Shown here piece by piece: positions 59,082 to 64,000 of a stretch of 64,000 nucleotides of DNA. The DNA lies in NCBI RefSeq assembly GCF_003696305.1, contig NZ_RFFK01000002.1, positions 124,001 to 188,000 of the forward strand. The letters are read 5' to 3'. The position numbers and the translations under genes are program-made. The notes under the pieces were generated by a model. It worked only from the letters and a program-made list of their open reading frames with translations, was not told the DNA's origin and searched no databases. This DNA comes from Pseudomonas sp. AOB-7 (GTDB taxonomy: Bacteria; Pseudomonadota; Gammaproteobacteria; Pseudomonadales; Pseudomonadaceae). The stretch's first letter is position 1; each line of letters opens with the position of its first letter.

Positions 59082-61085
59082 TCAGAGCAGCGGTTTGCCG
59101 TCGTCGCGGGTGACGATCACGGTGGCCGAGCGCGGGCGGCGGCCGGGGCCGTCCGGCCAGGTGCTGCGGAAGTTGGTGGGGGTGGAGCCTTCACCCGGGT
59201 GCTGGATATTGACGAACAGGGTGCGGAAGTCCGGGGTGGCGGCGATGCCCGTGACTTCGCAGCCCACCGGGCCGACCAAAAAGCGCTTCATCTCGCCGGT
59301 ACGCGGGTCGGCCACCAGCATCTGGTTGTTGCCGAACGGGCCGCTGGCCAGCTGGCTGCCGCTCATGTCGGTCTGGATCCACAACCGGCCATCGTCGTCG
59401 AACCACAGGCCGTCCGGGCTGGCCAGGCGGTTGTCGGCGCTCAGCGGCTTGCCGTTGACATCCAGGCTGTCGCCTTCCGGGCCGGCCAGCAGGAACAGGC
59501 TCCAGGCGAACGCGCGGCCGGCGTAGTCGCGGCTCAGTTCGCGCCAGCGGATGATATGGCCGTAAGCGTTGGCCGGACGCGGGTTGGCGGCATCGGCGAC
59601 GGTGCGCGAGCTGTTGTTGGTGAGGGTGAAGTAAACCTCGCCGTTGTGCGGGTTGACCGCGCCCCATTCCGGGCGATCCATCTTGGTGGCACCGACGATG
59701 TCGGCAGCCAGGCGGGTATTGATCAGCACCTCGCCCTGGTCGGCGAAGCTCACCCCGGCGGCCTGGCAGGCGGCCTGGAAGGCCTTGTCCTGGATGTCCA
59801 GCGCCAGCCATTCGCCCTTGCCGTCGGCCTTGAAGCGCGCCACGTAGAGGGTGCCCTCGTCGAGCAGGCTGCCGTCGCTGCGACCCGGCAGGTACTTGCC
59901 GCGGCTGACGAACTTGTAGATGTACTCGTTCTGCGAGTCGTCGCCGGAATAGCAGACCACCGGCCGGCCCGGTTTGACCGGGGCGAACACCAGACCCTCG
60001 TGGGCGAAGCGACCCAGCGCGGTGCGCTTGACCGGGGTGGATTCCGGGGCGAAGGGGTCGATCTCGACGATCCAGCCGAAGTGGTTGGGCTCGTTGCGGT
60101 AGTCGCCTGTGGCATCGGCGGCCAGGCGGGTGGCGTTGAAGCGCTGGAATTCGTCGCCGGCCAGGTGGTCCCAGCCGTAGCGGCTAGCGCTGCCGACGCC
60201 GTAGCGGGTCAGTTCACGCGGGCGCTCGGCGTCGCCACTGGCGAAGTAGCCGGCCCAGTTCTCCTCGCAGGTCAGGTAGGTGCCCCAGGGCGTGAAGCCG
60301 TTGGCGCAGTTGTTCAGGGTGCCGCGGGTGACGGTGCCGTCCGGGCTGTAGCGGGTCCGGAGCAGGGCGTGGCCGCGCGCCGGGCCGGCGATCTGCATCG
60401 GCGTGGCGCCGGTGATGCGGCGGTTGCGGGCGCTGGGCAGCACCTCCCATTGGCCGCGCACGCGGCGCACTTCCACCACCGAGGCGCCATGGGCGTTGAT
60501 TTCCTTGCGCACTTCGTCGGCGCTGCTGCGCTTGCCATTCACCAGCGTCGGGCCGTTGGGGTGCAGCAGCGGCGCGTCGATGTACTCGTGGTTGAGCACC
60601 AGCAGACCGTGGTCGCTGTTACGACCGCCGCCGCGCTGGCCGTCGATGGGGAAGAAGTGCATGCCGTCGTGATGCATGCCGACCTGGTCGGCCTGGTCGG
60701 CGGCGCTGTTGCCGGCGTTGTCGAGAAAGGCCGGAAAGCTGCCGCGGATCGGCGTGCCCCAGGGAATGAAGGGCGTGGCCTTGTAGCCGGGCGGCACGCT
60801 GATGGTGTCGGCGCGGGTCACCGCCACCGGGCTGAACGGCAGGCGCCTGCCGCGCTTGTCCAGGCGCTCGAGCAGGTCCTTGAGCGGGTTGCCGGCGGCC
60901 TCGGCACTGCCGGGCAGGGCCACGCCGAGAAAGCCCATGACGCTGAGCGCGGCGCCGCCGGCGACCACCTGGCGGCGGCTCAGGCCGGCTTCGATCAACT
61001 CGTTGATATGGGGATTGGCGGAGGCGTTGCTGAGCGGCTCGTCGCCGTTGCCGAATAGCACGTCTTGCTCGTGTTCATTGCGCAT
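59082..61085 (-). CDS. phoX: PhoX family alkaline phosphatase, Tat-exported
   Basis: A 667-residue PhoX/DUF839 protein, a Ca- and Fe-dependent monomeric alkaline phosphatase of the periplasm. The twin-arginine signal SRRQVVAGGA lies at residues 36-45 after a long N-region, ending near PGSAEAAG. Core motifs include LVLNHEYID, NNCANGFTPWGTYLTCEENWAGYF (with the Cys that contributes to iron binding in characterised PhoX), GWIVEIDPF, YSGDDSQNEYIYKF, SPDGLWFDDDGRLWI and FVNIQHPGE. The ATG lies just downstream of a GGGG-rich ribosome site, and a putative Pho box stands about 50 bp upstream. Phosphate starvation control is likely. Confidence 0.9.
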   Translation of the reverse strand: MRNEHEQDVLFGNGDEPLSNASANPHINELIEAGLSRRQVVAGGAALSVMGFLGVALPGSAEAAGNPLKDLLERLDKRGRRLPFSPVAVTRADTISVPPGYKATPFIPWGTPIRGSFPAFLDNAGNSAADQADQVGMHHDGMHFFPIDGQRGGGRNSDHGLLVLNHEYIDAPLLHPNGPTLVNGKRSSADEVRKEINAHGASVVEVRRVRGQWEVLPSARNRRITGATPMQIAGPARGHALLRTRYSPDGTVTRGTLNNCANGFTPWGTYLTCEENWAGYFASGDAERPRELTRYGVGSASRYGWDHLAGDEFQRFNATRLAADATGDYRNEPNHFGWIVEIDPFAPESTPVKRTALGRFAHEGLVFAPVKPGRPVVCYSGDDSQNEYIYKFVSRGKYLPGRSDGSLLDEGTLYVARFKADGKGEWLALDIQDKAFQAACQAAGVSFADQGEVLINTRLAADIVGATKMDRPEWGAVNPHNGEVYFTLTNNSSRTVADAANPRPANAYGHIIRWRELSRDYAGRAFAWSLFLLAGPEGDSLDVNGKPLSADNRLASPDGLWFDDDGRLWIQTDMSGSQLASGPFGNNQMLVADPRTGEMKRFLVGPVGCEVTGIAATPDFRTLFVNIQHPGEGSTPTNFRSTWPDGPGRRPRSATVIVTRDDGKPLL

Positions 61086-61134
61086 GGGGGGCTCCTGAGG
61101 CTGATCGACGGAGCCATGACGCTAACCAAGCAAG

Positions 61135-61152
61135 ACGACGGGAAAGTGACAA
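61135..61152 (-). promoter_or_regulatory. Putative Pho box upstream of phoX
   Basis: On the minus strand this reads TTGTCAC-TTTC-CCGTCGT, matching 11 of 14 defined positions of the PhoB repeat CTGTCAT/C-N4-CTGTCAT. It ends 50 bp before the phoX start codon. A TAGCGT hexamer 10 bases downstream is a poor -10. A prediction only. Confidence 0.4.
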
Positions 61153-61269
61153 CGGCTGTGCGCTGCTGCACAAATCTGCCCGGAGGACGGGCCGTAGGGG
61201 GCGTCGTGCGCAGCAGTCGTTGCCAGCGGCAGCGCTGCGCACGACCGCGGCGGCCCGCGACTCAGGCAT

Positions 61270-61294
61270 AAAAAAGCCCCGGCAAGGCCGGGGC
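61270..61294 (-). terminator. Rho-independent terminator after aceA
   Basis: On the minus strand a perfect GCCCCGGC/GCCGGGGC stem (61287-61294 and 61276-61283) with a 3-base loop is followed by six T residues (61275-61270). It lies 55 bases after the aceA stop. Confidence 0.9.
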
Positions 61295-61348
61295 GGATTA
61301 GGCAAACGAGACGCTGCGGGTGCGTGGCCCGCAGCGGGGGAACCGTTC

Positions 61349-62944
61349 TTAGTGGAACTGGTTCATGGTGTTGTCTTTACCGCTCGCCTTCAGAGCAGCT
61401 TCGCCAGCGAAGTACTCCTTGTGGTTGTCGCCGATGTCGGAGCCAGCCATGTTCTGGTGCTTGACGCAGGCGATGCCCTGGCGCAGTTCCTGACGCTGTA
61501 CGCCCTTGACGTAGGCCAGCATGCCCTGGTCGGCGAAGTAGCCCTTGGCCAGGTTGTCGGTGGACAGCGCGGCAGTGTGGTAGGTCGGCAGGGTGATCAG
61601 GTGGTGGAAGATGCCGGCGTGGGCCGAACCGTCGCGCTGGAAGGTGCGGATCTTCTCGTCGGCGATCTGGGCCAGTTCGGTTTCGTCGTACTCGACGCTC
61701 ATCAGCTTGGCGCGGTCGTAGGCGGAAACGTCCTTGCCTTCGGCAACCATGGCGTCGAACACCTGCTGACGGAAGTTCAGGGTCCAGTTGAAGGACGGGC
61801 TGTTGTTGTACACCAGCTTGGCGTTCGGGATGACTTCACGGATGCGGTCAACCATGGCCTTGATCTGGCCAACGTGCGGCTTCTCGGTTTCGATCCACAG
61901 CAGGTCGGCGCCGTTCTGCAGGCTGGTGATGCAGTCCAGGACGCAGCGGTCTTCGCCGGTGCCGGCACGGAACTGGAACAGGTTGGACGGCAGGCGCTTC
62001 GGACGCAGCAGCTTGCCACCGCGGTTGATCACCACGTCGCCGTTGCCCAGCTCGGCAGCGGACACTTCTTCGCAATCGAGGAAGCTGTTGTACAGGTCGC
62101 CCAGGTCGCCCGGCTCTTTGGTCACGGCGATCTGCTTGGTCAGGCCGGCGCCCAGGGAGTCGGTACGCGCAACGATCACGCCGTTGTCGATGCCCAGCTC
62201 GAGGAAGGCGTAGCGAACGGCAGCGATCTTGGCGAGGAAGTCGGCGTGCGGAACGGTCACTTTACCGTCCTGGTGGCCGCACTGCTTCTCGTCGGAAACC
62301 TGGTTCTCGATCTGGATGCAGCAGGCGCCGGCTTCGATCATGCGCTTGGCCAGCAGGTAGGTGGCTTCCGGGTTACCGAAGCCAGCGTCGATGTCGGCGA
62401 TGATCGGCACGATGTGGGTTTCGTAGTTGTCGATCTGCTTCTGGATCTCGGCCGCCTTGGCGTGGTCGCCAGCGTCACGAGCGGCGTCCAGGGCGGTGAA
62501 CAGCAGGTCCAGCTCGCGGCTGTCGGCCTGACGCAGGAAGGTGTACAGCTCTTCGATCAGGTCGGAGACGGCGGTCTTCTCGTGCATCGACTGGTCCGGC
62601 AGCGGGCCGAAGTCGGAGCGCAGGGCGGCGACCATCCAGCCGGACAGGTAGAGGTAGCGCTTGTTGGTGGTCTTCAGGTGCTTCTTGATCGAGATCAGCT
62701 TCTGCTGACCGATGAAGCCGTGCCAGCAGCCCAGCGACTGGGTGTAGACGGAGGAGTCGGCGTCGTACTCTTCCATGTCCTTGCGCATGATGTCAGCGGT
62801 GTACTGAGCGATTTCCAGACCGGTCTTGAAACGGTTCTGAGCGCGCATACGGGCGACGGACTCGGGGTTGATAGCGCTCCAGCTGCTGCCGAACTTCTCT
62901 TTCAGAGCGGCTACAGCCTTGATGTCGTTTTGATATGCGGACAT
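61349..62944 (-). CDS. aceA: Isocitrate lyase
   Basis: A 531-residue isocitrate lyase, the first enzyme of the glyoxylate shunt, cleaving isocitrate to succinate and glyoxylate for growth on acetate and fatty acids. The catalytic signature KQCGH (residues 220-224, Cys222) follows DIDAGFGNPEAT and IQIENQVSDE; NNSPSFNWTLNF forms the carboxylate site. This is the larger subclass typical of pseudomonads rather than the 434-residue E. coli type. The ATG at 62944 is preferred over an in-frame start at 62989 because it gives MSAYQNDIKA, as in other AceA proteins, and AAGGATTG stands before it. Confidence 0.96.
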   Translation of the reverse strand: MSAYQNDIKAVAALKEKFGSSWSAINPESVARMRAQNRFKTGLEIAQYTADIMRKDMEEYDADSSVYTQSLGCWHGFIGQQKLISIKKHLKTTNKRYLYLSGWMVAALRSDFGPLPDQSMHEKTAVSDLIEELYTFLRQADSRELDLLFTALDAARDAGDHAKAAEIQKQIDNYETHIVPIIADIDAGFGNPEATYLLAKRMIEAGACCIQIENQVSDEKQCGHQDGKVTVPHADFLAKIAAVRYAFLELGIDNGVIVARTDSLGAGLTKQIAVTKEPGDLGDLYNSFLDCEEVSAAELGNGDVVINRGGKLLRPKRLPSNLFQFRAGTGEDRCVLDCITSLQNGADLLWIETEKPHVGQIKAMVDRIREVIPNAKLVYNNSPSFNWTLNFRQQVFDAMVAEGKDVSAYDRAKLMSVEYDETELAQIADEKIRTFQRDGSAHAGIFHHLITLPTYHTAALSTDNLAKGYFADQGMLAYVKGVQRQELRQGIACVKHQNMAGSDIGDNHKEYFAGEAALKASGKDNTMNQFH

Positions 62945-63317
62945 GGTCAATCCTTCAAAAAATGTGTTGGTTGAGCACCGACTACCCACTCAATGCGTGC
63001 ACGGATGCAGCGGCTGCGGGAGGCTTCCACTTTGACGGCGAGAAAACGGCTGGGGTGAGGATTGACCGCGAGGAGGGGGGATGTGGCGAACAGTTCGGGC
63101 GCTTGGCGTGGGCCGGTCGGCTCGTGGAAACCTTGGGCACCTGCCGGGCTGTCGATCTGTCTGACGCTAAACGCTTCCCCGTCCCTCAGGACAACTTCGT
63201 TCCAGTCGCAACCTCGTCGTACGGCCTTGTGGGCTGTTGGGACACGGACCGCTACGAAGTGCTTCGTTGGCGATCTGGAGATCCTTTTCAGGACCCCTGG
63301 CTAGCGGGAGCGAGGCC

Positions 63318-63346
63318 ATCATGCCTCTCGGCAAAAGCTTCGTCAA
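63318..63346 (-). promoter_or_regulatory. Probable sigma-70 promoter of aceA
   Basis: On the minus strand TTGACG (63341-63346) and CATGAT (63318-63323) are exactly 17 bases apart, matching 5 of 6 and 4 of 6 consensus positions. Transcription would start near 63311, giving a leader of about 365 bases. The sequence across its -35 (63343-63354, CAAAACGTTTGA on the minus strand) resembles the Cra/FruR consensus at 9 of 12 positions. Confidence 0.4.
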
Positions 63347-63352
63347 ACGTTT

Positions 63353-63378
63353 TGTAGTGGTTTTTTTAGACTACTACA
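63353..63378. promoter_or_regulatory. TGTAGT-N14-ACTACA operator upstream of aceA
   Basis: A perfect 6-bp inverted repeat, TGTAGT (63353-63358) and ACTACA (63373-63378), stands directly upstream of the probable -35 box. Half-sites of this kind are, as far as I recall, those of RccR, an RpiR-family regulator that controls aceA and other carbon genes in pseudomonads in response to KDPG. The spacing should be compared with known sites. Confidence 0.5.
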
Positions 63379-63502
63379 TATTCTCAAGACGACCGGCTGG
63401 TCATGGCGGAAACCCTCTGGTGCGGGCGTTTCCAGCGTTGCGCGGGATTGCGGGGGCTGTCCATTGGTCGAAAGCGGCGAGGGGCTGCGACTTTGGTCGG
63501 GG

Positions 63503-64000
63503 TCAGTCGAGGGCTTCGACCTTCAGGCGCAGGGTCATGTCTTCGCGGCCCTGGGTGGTGCGTCGCTGGAGGATGTCGCGGCTGCTGGAGGCGGTGTCCT
63601 CGTTGACCCCGCCGAGGGTGATCCATTCGCCGAGGCGGCCGCTGACCCGGGTGTCGGTGCTCTGCACGTCGATCACGCCGGGACGGTGGGCGTTGAGGCG
63701 GTCGCGCTGGCTGCTGATGCTGACGTGCACCAGCTCGCCGGAGAGGGTGGCGGTGACATAGAAGCCGCGGGTCACATCGCGGTACTGGGTGTCCTGGTAG
63801 ACCTGGCCGTAGGGGCCGGTGCTGGTGGTGGTCAGCGGCACGCTCTGGCCGACCTGGATCAGCGCCGGATAGCCCTCGGTGGCTTGCACCTGCTGGGTAC
63901 CGCCGCCGCGGCTGTCGGTGCTGCGGCGGATGATGCGCACCTGGTCGCGGCCACCCACTTCGCCGCGGCCGACCTGCACCTCGGCGTCGCCGGCGCTGAG
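63503..64000 (-). CDS. Secretin-like protein, C-terminal part (5' end outside window)
   Basis: Only the last 165 codons are present. The visible part has IRRSTDSRGGGTQQVQATEGY and PALIQVGQSVPL, then beta-rich TRGFYVTATLSGELVHVSISS and GRLGEWITLGGVNED, resembling the repeated strands of secretin-type proteins (small NolW/secretin-like proteins are annotated near aceA in other pseudomonads, as I remember). No membrane segment is seen in this part. The N-terminus, and hence any signal peptide, is missing, so the assignment is tentative. Confidence 0.5.
   Translation of the reverse strand, partial: LSAGDAEVQVGRGEVGGRDQVRIIRRSTDSRGGGTQQVQATEGYPALIQVGQSVPLTTTSTGPYGQVYQDTQYRDVTRGFYVTATLSGELVHVSISSQRDRLNAHRPGVIDVQSTDTRVSGRLGEWITLGGVNEDTASSSRDILQRRTTQGREDMTLRLKVEALD

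Larger units (their letters stand above)
62945..63502 (-). other. Gene-free aceA upstream region
   Basis: A 558-bp stretch between aceA and the next gene without a convincing ORF (the plus-strand frame at 62935-63357 has atypical composition and no ribosome site). It contains the probable aceA promoter and operator at 63318-63378, an AT-rich patch around 63350-63385, and an apparent leader of more than 350 bases in which I recognise no structured element. Confidence 0.7.

Noticed and set aside
62935..63357. 140-codon plus-strand frame upstream of aceA
   Set aside because: Begins inside the aceA start region on the opposite strand, has no ribosome site and covers the probable aceA promoter and leader.

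Overview
The window is high-GC, densely packed gammaproteobacterial chromosome that I read as Pseudomonas sensu lato. The grounds are a 13-gene nuo operon with fused nuoCD, a 531-residue isocitrate lyase upstream of it, a tpx / alanine symporter / muxABC-opmB block, xthA-GNAT-tamA-tamB, and a moxR-DUF58-tgpA operon. These are pseudomonad neighbourhoods as I remember them. The species cannot be fixed from the sequence. I saw no rRNA, tRNA, CRISPR array, prophage or transposase gene.

Layout. (1) 1-2397: end of selD, selU (tRNA 2-selenouridine), a small lipoprotein and a flavin-reductase-like protein. (2) 2514-14822: a chemoreceptor, the moxR-DUF58-tgpA membrane transglutaminase operon, a CHAD protein, a thioesterase, a DUF962 protein, a second chemoreceptor, tatD and an MltF-type lytic transglycosylase. 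(3) 14928-17733: DoxX, then a LysR regulator divergent from an acyl-CoA dehydrogenase across a LysR box. (4) 17782-27690: TerC and a small protein, a PstS-like/OmpA fusion with a putative Pho box, xthA, a GNAT protein and tamAB. (5) 27961-39146: alanine/glycine symporter, tpx and the MuxABC-OpmB efflux operon. (6) 39285-42369: a MHYT-GGDEF-EAL protein (MucR-like) and an orphan TRAP binding protein. (7) 42619-57967: nuoA-N for respiratory complex I, on the minus strand. (8) 58558-64000: a hypothetical protein, PhoX phosphatase, isocitrate lyase and a partial secretin-like gene, also on the minus strand.

The most unusual observation is that the otherwise tightly overlapping nuo operon is interrupted twice by non-coding repeats. 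Between nuoL and nuoM lies a 267-bp MITE-like element. It has perfect 25-bp terminal inverted repeats, two further long internal palindromes (a predicted three-arm fold) and TA at both edges. Removing it together with one TA restores a 12-bp nuoL-nuoM junction and changes the nuoL stop from TAA to TAG. Between nuoI and nuoJ lies a 400-bp palindrome-rich block that resembles a dispersed Pseudomonas intergenic repeat. Other leads are putative Pho boxes before the PstS-like/OmpA gene and phoX, a TGTAGT/ACTACA operator before aceA, and an Asp in place of the usual catalytic Glu in the acyl-CoA dehydrogenase.
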